Shown in pieces: positions 27,155 to 35,033 of a stretch of 38,307 nt of DNA. Position 1 is the first letter of the stretch. Each line of letters starts with the position of its first letter. Under the pieces are notes generated by a model. It ran no database searches. It was not told the DNA's origin and saw only the letters and a program-made list of their open reading frames with translations. This stretch comes from Coemansia sp. RSA 922 (lineage: Eukaryota; Kickxellomycota; Kickxellomycetes; Kickxellales; Kickxellaceae), in contig JANBQS010000088.1 of NCBI GenBank assembly GCA_027577415.1, forward strand, positions 1 through 38,307, given 5' to 3'. A program made the position numbers and the translations under genes.

Positions 27155-28335
27155 AGTAAAGTAAAAAAAAAAGCTGTAAAAACCAAGTGGATTGAAATAA
27201 AAAATGTAAGGGAAGAGAAGAGAAGAGGTGTCCTTGGGGGGAAGAGAAAAAAAAAACAGCTTTTCTAATGTGCATCCTGAAAATACAATGCTGCGGCCAC
27301 GCAGTCAAAAGGAATATTTTTTTACTAGCATAGCCAGAAAGACGACTTTCAGGCCTTTTAATATCTTGGCAGGTTGTTCTTTGCAGCATATTTCTTTATT
27401 CATTATTTCTGATATTTATTTAACCAAGACGTATGTACTTTAAAACCTACACTATCAGATGGTAAGAACCTACTTTAACTACTTTGCACTCTCATTTAAA
27501 CTATCAATACATTGGGGGACATCTTAATACCTGAAATTACCAACCTTCTTTCTAAACGTGGCTGTGATTTCAGTAACTTGTGATTCAGGTGATATTTTGA
27601 ACATTATTAGGTTTCTAGCAGCATGAAAGGACATGAGTGGCTACACAAACTATAGTTTTTTTAAAAGGTTCCTTGTCACCCAAGGTCCCCTCGGGTTCCG
27701 CCTTTTTTTGGGTGATCCTCTTTTGATGTATTTAGGTATATGTTCTCTACAGAAGTAGAAAACATATATCTAAACATGGCAAAATCATCCCTCCCAAAAA
27801 AATTCAGAACCCTACACTTCTCTGTCTACTATGAAATTTCTGGATACTTTTTAGATATTTGGACATTTGCACAGATGTGCTTGACCCTCATTAGCAGATG
27901 GTATCAGTCCTGGGAAGGCTCCGCATTGACATTGAATCAGCACTCAAGCACCAAAGCTGGTGATGTCTCGGACCATCTGACAGCAGCAAGGTAATGCAGA
28001 CGAGGCCGTTGAGCAACCTATTCAAACACAGTTTGGCATGGAAAATTTTCGTTATTCTTGAGAATAGTAGTATATACCAGAAATTATGTAGCTCTATGCA
28101 ATGGCTGTAGTAGAGACATTTCAGTGCAGAGAAGAGCCAAAGTAAAAAAACAAATCTGCTGGTATCTACGAAAAGCTGTATGAAAAGCTGATGAACTTGT
28201 CCTACATCAGCATAGTTGGTACCCAACGTATTGCTGAACGCGATGTTGTCGCTGCACACTCTTTCGGCAGGATGAATAGTAGAAAAAAAATAGTTTCGAG
28301 CTTAAACAGCCAGAAGTAAACAATATGCAAAAAAT
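27155..28335. other. Gene-poor stretch of 1.2 kb
   Basis: Starts with the purine-rich leader of the 26654 gene. At 27674-27716 there is an inverted repeat TCACCCAA...TTGGGTGA, and at 27736-27767 another, TATATGTT...AACATATA. Short frames (such as 27740-27994) have no protein-like features. Nothing else is recognised. Confidence 0.4.
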
Positions 28336-28408
28336 TGGTTCCAGCCGGGATCGAACCGGCGACCTTTTCGGTGTAGGCGAAATAATCTAACCACTGATAT
28401 ATAGAACC
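28336..28408 (-). tRNA. trnV-UAC: tRNA-Val, anticodon UAC
   Basis: The minus strand folds as a 73-nt cloverleaf. The acceptor stem is GGTTCTA/TGGAACC with discriminator A. The D arm is TATC-AGTGGTTA-GATT (outer pair mismatched) and the anticodon stem is TTTCG/CGAAA. The loop is CCTACAC, putting TAC at positions 34-36 (28375-28373). The T arm is GCCGG-TTCGATC-CCGGC. The B box GGTTCGATCCC is perfect, and a run of six T follows the 3' end (pol III terminator). There is no intron. Oddity: position 33 is C rather than the near-universal U, and the outer D-stem pair is T-T. It may be a variant or decaying gene. Confidence 0.8.
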
Positions 28409-28929
28409 AGTCTCACAGAAACATCACTTTCCAGAGCTAAGCAACAAACTTTTTCTCTGACGTGCTTCACTAGACATGCATGTTATAGTGCTATATGTGC
28501 ATTGCGACAAAAGCATGATAAATACTTTTTATTGTCAAATTTCTAATGTCTACTCTCCTAACTCGCAGGATATATATATTGAGAGGACACTTTTCTCTTT
28601 TGGACGTTAATGTCTTATTGTGCCTTCTATTGCAGTATTATACACAAACTCACTGCCTAGCATTAAGGTGCCTAATAGGGGCAAAGGTTGGTGTTGGAGA
28701 CAAGACATTAGCAATGTAAAGTGTAACTGCGCAATATACTCTAACCTAGGAGGCACAGCATTTACAATAGTATTTATTGCATTACATGGCATATTTTTTT
28801 TGACATACAAGACGTGAAATACATGGACAAGACATTTGTTTTGTTGCCTTACTGTTTGCCAGTTGGAAATATTATACAGTTTGCTTCTTTTTCTAGTAAA
28901 ATACATCACCTCTTCACTCCTAAAAGTAC
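28409..28929. other. Intergenic, no recognised element
   Basis: AT-rich DNA with a TATATATAT tract near 28570. Overlapping short frames on both strands (28607-28909) show no known motif or promoter. Confidence 0.35.
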
Positions 28930-29230
28930 TAAGAATGATGTCACTGTCCTTTGAGGCTATAGGCGGAATTTCTTGTTTTCTTTGTACGAGAAGAAAGTGA
29001 GAGAAAACGTGAGCACTCTGCTGCTTTTTCTAGCAAACACTATATTCTCGAAGTCCCATGACAGTTGAAAATGACGTCACTGTTCTTTGTGGCTAGGAGG
29101 AGCATTTTTGGCTGTTGCATATTTTTCTATGCCAGAGGAGAAAATTGGGGAGAAAGCCAGGCAAATCGCGTCACTTTCTGACAAGCACTATATTTTCAAA
29201 GTCTCTACAGTTGAAGCTGACGTCAGAATC
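28930..29230 (+). repeat. Degenerate tandem repeat (about 140 bp, 2+ units) carrying CRE sites
   Basis: Three unit starts align: TGATGTCACTGTCCTTTGAGG (28936), TGACGTCACTGTTCTTTGTGG (29072) and TGACGTCAGAATCCTTTGAGA (29218). The spacings are 136 and 146. Units one and two end alike (CACTATATT-TC-AAGTC, then ACAGTTGAA; about 29038-29068 and 29187-29215). Each unit opens with an ATF/CREB-type site, two of them perfect palindromes TGACGTCA. The array lies 220-510 nt upstream of the gene at 29448. Confidence 0.75.
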
Positions 29231-29447
29231 CTTTGAGACAAAGGGTTGTTGGTGCTCATTGATGCTTGCCAGAAAACAGTAGGGAGCACAATTTTCCACT
29301 CTTTCGGTAAGAGGAAACGCTTCCTTTTCTGGTATATAAAGTAAGCTGCTGCTGCTTCTATTCTCACCTTCAGACCATCCACCACACATACTCTCTCTTC
29401 ACCTAACAATCTTGATCAGCTACTACAGCATTTTATTTACAAATATA
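29231..29447 (+). promoter_or_regulatory. Core promoter and leader of the type E gene
   Basis: TATA box TATATAAA (29333-29340) followed by AGCTGCTGCTG (29344-29354), the same TATA-plus-CTGCTG signature as the other small-family promoters, then a pyrimidine-rich leader of about 90 nt. The ACTATAGAATGG block is absent. Confidence 0.7.
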
Positions 29448-29804
29448 ATGGGTTATGCCTATTTTACCTTTAATGCCGGCTTTTTTCTATTCCAAAGTGA
29501 GTCTCGAAATTACGGATATAATGGTTTAAGTGCCTGTGATCAAGCTCTAAGTAATACAGGTAGTGAGGATTCAGGACAAGGCTATTATGTCCTTGGATTA
29601 TCAGAGTGGAAACATATTAGTAAAGTCATAGGTGAGGGAAAGTATGCCAATGATGAAGGTAGTACCTATATCTTTAAAGGCAAAGAGAGTGATCTACTGA
29701 TACTGTTTGAAAAGGCCAACAGTGATTATAAGACATTACTCGATAATGCTGTAGCAGCACGCAATAGCTTTTTTTGTGGAACGCAGTGTGATATTAGAAT
29801 TTAA
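29448..29804 (+). CDS. Small accessory family protein, type E (118 aa)
   Basis: Unknown function. Identity with the other members is low, but the layout agrees: a short N-terminal strand region (YAYFTFNAGFFLF), a helix-like SACDQALS, a central YYVLGLSEWKHI, a loop, and STYIFKGKESDLLILFEKA where type A has TARFVITNQNAWKYY. It ends with a helix (DYKTLLDNAVAARN) and a Cys pair. The hydrophobic stretch near residues 4-14 (FTFNAGFFLF) is short and not a clear signal peptide. ATG 29448 is the first ATG after the leader and TATA box. The CRE-bearing tandem repeat upstream links it to the same regulation as types A, C and D. Family membership is tentative; the promoter signature supports it. Confidence 0.6.
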   Translation: MGYAYFTFNAGFFLFQSESRNYGYNGLSACDQALSNTGSEDSGQGYYVLGLSEWKHISKVIGEGKYANDEGSTYIFKGKESDLLILFEKANSDYKTLLDNAVAARNSFFCGTQCDIRI

Positions 29805-30102
29805 TTCAAATAAATAAAAGAGAAGATAAAGAGCTCTATTTTGTAAACAACAATAAACTCTTTTAAATAACAACGTTCTACTGCAGCTAAGCCGCAGTCC
29901 CTTGCCCAGACCGCCGACTTAGTGATCTTGATTAGTTCTGCGTGACACGCAATAAAAATATGAAATCTCATACCATATGAGTAGCTCCCTACATGACCAA
30001 TTCTGCCCAACTTTTATCAAACATATGTAGTTGCACATTGCATTTTTATGAGTCTATTCATATTTTTAATAAACAATGTTATATGCAATACTAAATACTG
30101 TC

Positions 30103-30597
30103 TTAGGCAACCTCGGTGAACCCATGGACTTGAATCCTTCCTAAAAACGAATTATTAAAATTAGCATCAGCTGGAGGATTAACCAAATAGCTGACAAGTT
30201 GATCATCAGTCATATCAATTTTCCTTGACATTAATTTTATACTCGTCTTGGACCATTTAACCTGGTCGTGCTTCATGTATACCACAGCATAATCCATTGT
30301 GACAGAGTGGCATTCAGGATTTTCTGGGTCTTTATCCTCCCTGAAAAACTTTTCACCAATAGCGAAAAAAGCCGTGTAGGTTCCTCATAATATTTTGTGA
30401 ATTCACTTTACTTGTCATGGCTGCCTGGTAATATTGGGGTATAGGGTCGCTATCAATATGGTATGCGCCTAGTGCATAAGCAGTACCGTCCTCGCCCCTT
30501 CAAACATATAAACCCTTATAGTAACCATTACCAACAAAGTGTTTAGAAACAAATGTAGTGAAATAAGTAAGAATAGTTGAGATGTTGTCCAGCCTCC
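30103..30597 (-). pseudogene. Diverged type A small-family pseudogene
   Basis: Reading the minus strand: TYFTTFVSKHFVGNGYYKG, an in-frame TGA at 30500-30502, then RGEDGTAYALGAYHI and a long stretch to IMRN. A frameshift near 30375-30385 leads into YTAFFAIGEKFF, TMDYAVVYM, MTDDQLVSYLVNPPAD and a TAG-type end at 30103. The last parts line up with DYAIIMGTA and DQLIHALANPP of the other type A copies. No clear start is left. The 298 bases after its end (29805-30102) are AT-rich and empty. Confidence 0.55.
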
Positions 30598-30711
30598 ATT
30601 CCCTTCACATGGCCTCCTTTTTTATTAGATGAAAGCCAAACGGCTGTCTCTCCTCTTCCCAGTCAGAGACCAGCATTTTTTAAAAGACAGATATGAACAA
30701 TTGTCAGATAT

Positions 30712-30906
30712 TTACCATAGAGTATCCGCATTTTCCCCACTACTTTCTGGAGCTATTAAAAAAAAACACATTTCCATGTCGAATTCTTGTTCAGTCATAA
30801 TAATGGATACGTAACCCTCCCCCAATCCATCCAATTTTTGCATTCTTTCCAGATTTTTACTTTTAAAATCGACGACTTGCTCTAAAGCAGTGCTGGACAT
30901 CTTCAT
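30712..30906 (-). CDS. Hypothetical 64-aa ORF between the family pseudogene and the Hsp70-like gene
   Basis: A short open frame (MKMSSTALEQVVDFKSKN to ENADTLW), 35 bases beyond the Hsp70-like stop. It looks protein-like (amphipathic helix, then a strand VSIIMTEQEF) but has no recognised domain or promoter. It may be the detached N-terminal part of the pseudogene below it or of a lost gene. Confidence 0.25.
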   Translation of the reverse strand: MKMSSTALEQVVDFKSKNLERMQKLDGLGEGYVSIIMTEQEFDMEMCFFLIAPESSGENADTLW

Positions 30907-30941
30907 GAGCCAAACACATTCCTACCACGCATAATAATATA

Positions 30942-32012
30942 TTACATTATTCTTTCCGCCAAAATAGCCGCACCATATGCAACTACTATGTTGGGATCTA
31001 TAGACTTGCACAGGTCCTTGCCAAAGTACTCCGCAATTTGCTCTTGAACCATAGGAATACACGACGACCCGCCAGCCATAACAATATCTCCAATATCGCT
31101 CTTGTCTATATTCGACATACTCAGAATACTCTTGACCAGCCCCAAGATCAACCGGACCAGCGTCTGACAAAGTGTTTCAAAGTGTAAACGAGTAATCTGG
31201 ATAGAGTCAATATTGGCTGTAGCCTCCATAGACAACTCGTGTTTGGCTTGCTCACAGGCAGCCAAGAGACAATGCATAGCGGCTGTATCTCCGTAGACGT
31301 TTACTTCGGATTTACCATTGAGCTCCTTGATGTAGTAATTGGCTAGACACTGGTCGAAATCCTTGCCGCCGAGAATGTAGTTGCCAGTAGTGGCCAGTAC
31401 TTTGATTTTTCCAGATTTAATGGCAAGAAGTGATACCAGAGACGAATTCCCGCCTAGATCAACAACGAGTACTCTTCTCTTGCCACCACCACCTTTGTCC
31501 AGACCATAGGCAATAGCAGCAGCAACGGGATCGTCGATAATACGGACTTTGAGACCAGCTATTTTGGCAGCACTCTTGACAGCCTTGCGCTGTGAATGGG
31601 TAAAATGAACCGGTACAGTGATGACCGCGGTTTTGACCTCGACGCCCAGAAAACTCATAGCGTTCATGCGTATTTTGCCCAATATAATAGCCGATATATC
31701 CTCAGGAGTAAGTACTGTCTCGACTTGGATAACTGGCTTACCACGTCTATTACTGACTACTGCGAACGGCCAATGCGCAAGGTTGGACTGGACAACGTAG
31801 TCTTTAAACTTGCGACCTAAAAGGCGTTTATAGTTGAATATAGTGTTTTGCGGGTTTACAGCAGCTTGGTCCTTGGCGTCTTTACCTATCAGGCATTTAG
31901 TCTCAGTAAAGGCGACATAGGAGGGAATACAGCTGTCAATGATTTGTATCTGGTCGTTCTTCCAGGCACAGGAACTTGAGCTAGTAGCACCCAAATCAAT
32001 ACCAATAGACAT
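30942..32012 (-). CDS. Hsp70-like protein, ATPase domain only, with altered catalytic residues
   Basis: A 356-residue protein that aligns along the Hsp70 nucleotide-binding domain: GIDLGATSSSS (phosphate 1), NTIFNYKRLLGRKF (with the catalytic-type Lys, K62), AVITVPVHFTHSQRKA, DDPVAAAIAYGLDK, VVDLGGNSSLVSL (phosphate 2), LGGKDFDQ, CEQAKHELS, MAGGSSCIPMVQ and VAYGAA. It stops right after the nucleotide-binding domain, where canonical Hsp70s continue with about 250 residues of linker, substrate-binding domain and lid. Several catalytic positions differ from the consensus: GTT is GAT, NEP is DDP, and GGGTFD is GGNSSL, which loses the Asp and Thr. Nucleotide binding may remain while hydrolysis is likely weak. 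Intronless. It is tandem with the RGS gene, 111 bp apart. Confidence 0.85.
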   Translation of the reverse strand: MSIGIDLGATSSSSCAWKNDQIQIIDSCIPSYVAFTETKCLIGKDAKDQAAVNPQNTIFNYKRLLGRKFKDYVVQSNLAHWPFAVVSNRRGKPVIQVETVLTPEDISAIILGKIRMNAMSFLGVEVKTAVITVPVHFTHSQRKAVKSAAKIAGLKVRIIDDPVAAAIAYGLDKGGGGKRRVLVVDLGGNSSLVSLLAIKSGKIKVLATTGNYILGGKDFDQCLANYYIKELNGKSEVNVYGDTAAMHCLLAACEQAKHELSMEATANIDSIQITRLHFETLCQTLVRLILGLVKSILSMSNIDKSDIGDIVMAGGSSCIPMVQEQIAEYFGKDLCKSIDPNIVVAYGAAILAERIM

Positions 32013-32123
32013 TGAAAAATAAAGGAAACAATAATAGGCAGAAAAGAGTAGTGGGCAGATTTGCTCTTATTATTAATAGATGCGGAAAAGGGATATTTAG
32101 ATGATGGGAGTACATAAATAGAC

Positions 32124-33923
32124 TTAGTCGGTGTAAATCTTGGTTCCAGGGACAGCACACAGTATAGCAGTGCTAATAGCAGTCATGACAAGAGCGCCGA
32201 TAAACCAACGAATACTCCTAGCCCTAACCATTCTAGTAGCAGTCATATCAACTGATACCCTAGTTGAAAACCAAGCCCTACGCCATCCGCCAAACTGAGA
32301 TTTAACCGACCACCCATCACTCTTCTGAGTCGAGTCTCTGACACCCGGTGACTGGTACTTGCGCACAGCAGCCAGTAGTAGGTCACAACCGCCAAACCCA
32401 ACAGCGACATTCCACCAGCCCAAAAGCAAGGGCAGAACTGCCCACACACGGCGGGCCTTTGGTTCCTCATCCAACAAAATAAGAGCAAGCGGGAGTGCAA
32501 ACCCAAGCCACAGGAACACAAAGGCTACTAGTACGCGGAGAACACAGTGGTCGCGAGTAACGTTGCGCGAGACAGCATCGGCAATGAATATAGGGAAATA
32601 GTAGGTATCCAATACGTCGTAGGCATAGAGAAGTGCCTCGGAAAATAGCGTGGCGTCTAGAGCAGACCCATCGTGAAGTAGACGTTGCTCGATATCGGTG
32701 AGGATCTCTGGTGGCCACGGCATATGGTAATATAGGTGGTTGCGAGCGGCACCAGCGCCTCCATGCGGCAAGCGCAAGTACCGTTGCTGCTGAGTAGTAG
32801 GTTTGTCGGTAATCGGCGTATGCAAATGATCATGCGACATAACCAGCGACGTAGGAGACGCCAGACCATCATGAGACGGGTCACGAGGATGCGTAGCTAC
32901 CGCACTAACATAAACAGACTCACTCGCTACGCCGTATCCCTGATGATAGGCATCGTCGAGTGTGGGTCTTTCGCCTGGCTTCTGGGTGAGCATGCGACGT
33001 AGCGAGCCGATTTTCTTGTTGTTGCCCGCCGTGCGAAACCCACCACCAGTCTGCATTAAATTGGGGTCTAGAGCAGCGCGGAAGTAGCGCAAAAAGATGG
33101 TCTCTGCGGCAGTCTGGATTTGTACAGCCATACGCGATGACTGACGATGACTACGACGGAACCCGGCCTTTCCCAATGACTCAGACCGTCCGCGCGACAA
33201 CGACTCCATAGTAGCATTGTGTGCAGCTGCGCGACTAGTCGGGTCCATTAGCTCATTGGGGTCTTGAGCAGGCAACACGTAGCTATCGTGACTAGCATAG
33301 TGGCTACGAGCCTTGGCATGGCGTAGGTCGGATTCATAGGCTAGACACATTTTTTCATGAGTTCTTGCCGCCATATAAAACTCCAACCACCTACGCGCCT
33401 GTGGCTGCCTCACAGAACAGTGCACAGCAAAGTCACGCAATGCCAATGGTGCCCTAGTCCTCCTTGTCAGTACTTGGTCGAGGGAGGGCAGACCGCCAGT
33501 CCGCAGATTGTGGTCTTGCATGTATGCCCAGTCAATAGGCCTGGCACCGCCATCAGCAGCGCCGGTGGTCGCGGCGCTGAGTGCTTCTTCGTCGGTCATC
33601 GCACCGACGGCCATCTGGGTAAATGGCATCTGTCGTTCTTCGCGCTCTAGCTCGTCAATGTTTAGTGGGTCGCGGACACCCGTGGGCAGTCCCGAGGACA
33701 TGCGTTGCCAGGCTTGGGTGCCGAAAAACGTAGTCATTGGTGTACGGTCGTCATCTGATGACCTACGTGCAAGAGCTGATTGAGCTGAGCTCAAAGAGCG
33801 GCCACGATGGTCGCCTTCACTTCTGCGGTCAAACGCGGCGTGGTTGCTAGGCAGAGGTATGTGGTACATTGGATGGTCTGGGTCTTCCTGATAGCCAGGC
33901 TTCTTTTCAGCAGGAAAGTTCAT
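32124..33923 (-). CDS. RGS-domain membrane protein (Rax1-like)
   Basis: A 599-residue protein. After a disordered N-terminus (about 1-145) comes a divergent RGS-type domain: SLDQVLTRRTRAPLALRDFA, then RRWLEFYMAARTHEKMCLAY (about 150-205). An insert rich in His, Ser and Arg follows, and the domain resumes with AETIFLRYFRAALDP near 275-295. The C-terminal third has three probable membrane spans: VLRVLVAFVFLWLGFALPLA with a following LILL, VWAVLPLLLGWWNVAVGFGG, and WFIGALVMTAISTAILCAV. This order (RGS, then C-terminal spans) is that of fungal Rax1, a polarity landmark in bud-site or tip selection. A divergent RGS may lack GTPase-activating function. ATG 33923 follows directly on a C run in the leader. 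Confidence 0.75.
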   Translation of the reverse strand: MNFPAEKKPGYQEDPDHPMYHIPLPSNHAAFDRRSEGDHRGRSLSSAQSALARRSSDDDRTPMTTFFGTQAWQRMSSGLPTGVRDPLNIDELEREERQMPFTQMAVGAMTDEEALSAATTGAADGGARPIDWAYMQDHNLRTGGLPSLDQVLTRRTRAPLALRDFAVHCSVRQPQARRWLEFYMAARTHEKMCLAYESDLRHAKARSHYASHDSYVLPAQDPNELMDPTSRAAAHNATMESLSRGRSESLGKAGFRRSHRQSSRMAVQIQTAAETIFLRYFRAALDPNLMQTGGGFRTAGNNKKIGSLRRMLTQKPGERPTLDDAYHQGYGVASESVYVSAVATHPRDPSHDGLASPTSLVMSHDHLHTPITDKPTTQQQRYLRLPHGGAGAARNHLYYHMPWPPEILTDIEQRLLHDGSALDATLFSEALLYAYDVLDTYYFPIFIADAVSRNVTRDHCVLRVLVAFVFLWLGFALPLALILLDEEPKARRVWAVLPLLLGWWNVAVGFGGCDLLLAAVRKYQSPGVRDSTQKSDGWSVKSQFGGWRRAWFSTRVSVDMTATRMVRARSIRWFIGALVMTAISTAILCAVPGTKIYTD

Positions 33924-34319
33924 TATTCTCGGGGGGGGGGGGAGTCGTTAGGCGAAGAAAAAAAAAGGAAGGGTACTTGGAAAGTTAAGAGTATGCAAAA
34001 AAAGAAAAAGGTGATGGAAAGTTTGCAGGTCAAAAAAGCGGACTGGTTCGTGTGTAGTTTTCAAGACCAGCAAGCCTCCCCCCATCCGTCCTAATTTAGT
34101 TTTGAGCATACAAAGGAAACCAACAACAATCGACCCATTCCATTTCAGCCCTGTGATTGGCTCCAGCTCTTACTGCCAAAAAAATTGGGTCAACAGATTT
34201 AATCATGCGCATACCACGTGACGCTTAAACTACACAAGCTTTAGCTTGGCAAACATGCATTCTTTAGGTTTTCTCTTCTACACTAAATTTTGTATACTAC
34301 TTTATCACATTTGTCAATC
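33924..34319. promoter_or_regulatory. Divergent promoter, Rax1-like gene / SNF7
   Basis: Contains a 12-base G run (33931-33942; poly-C on the coding strand, 7 nt before the Rax1-like ATG), a CCAAT-type GATTGGCT (about 34154-34161) and CCACGTGACGCTTAAAC (34213-34229). The last element resembles, in reverse, an element upstream of the sorting nexin (6277-6297). Confidence 0.55.
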
Positions 34320-35012
34320 ATGAATCTGTTTTTTGCCAAGAAGAAGGAAAAGACGACGCCCAAAGATGCAATTATAAATCTACGGGAAACGCTGACCATG
34401 CTAGAAAAGCGAGAGCTACACATTCAGGGTAAAATCGACAATGAACTTAAAATCGCGCGGACCAACGCCACCTCCAACCGACGCGTAGCCCTATTGGCGT
34501 TGAAGCGTAAGAAGCTATACGACAACCAGTTAGAAAAGATGAGCGGCACTCGTATGACCATCGAAGCACAGGCAATGTCGATTGAAGCCGCAAACGTCAA
34601 CCTCGAGACTATGAAGGCTATGGAACGGGGCGCCGAAGCTATGAAACATATACATAAGGATTTGAATATCGATAAGGTCGATCAGACTATGGAGGATATT
34701 AGAGAGCAGATGGATTTGGCTAACGAGGTTTCTGACGCTATTTCTCAGCCTCAGTTGTTTGGAGCTGAAATGGACGAAGACGAATTGGAAGCTGAACTAG
34801 AGGAATTGGAGCAGGAAGAGTTGGATAAACAGTTGCTTAACTCGGGTAGAGTTCCAGTGTCGTTGCCTAAACTCCCGCCACAGACCGTTGCTTCTGCCGC
34901 TGCTAGGAGTCCCACTGCACAGCCTCAGCGTAACACGCGTCCTGTTGTCGAGCATGTGGACGAAGACGATGAGTTGGCCGAGTTGCGCGAGAGCATGGGT
35001 ATGGCAATGTAG
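34320..35012 (+). CDS. SNF7: ESCRT-III subunit Snf7/Vps32 (CHMP4)
   Basis: A 230-residue charged coiled-coil protein that polymerises on endosomal membranes to drive multivesicular-body budding. The N-terminal basic helix pair (about 1-110) includes INLRETLTMLEKRE and LLALKRKKLYDNQLEKM, family hallmarks. Helices 3-4 contain ANVNLETMKAMERGAEAMKH and VDQTMEDIREQMDLANEVS, diagnostic of Snf7/CHMP4. An acidic middle (DEDELEAELEELEQEELD) follows, the Bro1/Alix- and Vps4-interacting part. The tail ends in a MIM1-like DELAELRESMGMAM. ATG 34320 begins MNLFFAKKK, typical for the family; an earlier non-ATG extension is leader. It is intronless and ends 21 bp before the convergent TBC gene. Confidence 0.95.
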   Translation: MNLFFAKKKEKTTPKDAIINLRETLTMLEKRELHIQGKIDNELKIARTNATSNRRVALLALKRKKLYDNQLEKMSGTRMTIEAQAMSIEAANVNLETMKAMERGAEAMKHIHKDLNIDKVDQTMEDIREQMDLANEVSDAISQPQLFGAEMDEDELEAELEELEQEELDKQLLNSGRVPVSLPKLPPQTVASAAARSPTAQPQRNTRPVVEHVDEDDELAELRESMGMAM

Positions 35013-35033
35013 TCATTTTTTCTTCTTATATTC

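Noticed and set aside
27674..27716. Inverted repeat as transposon ends
   Set aside because: Only 8-bp arms, 25 bases apart, no coding or target duplication; more likely a chance hairpin.
27740..27994. 84-codon ORF, and minus ORF 27891-28259
   Set aside because: No domain, no promoter, random-looking composition.
28607..28909. 100-codon minus-strand ORF
   Set aside because: Some protein-like texture, but no motif, promoter or homology I can name.
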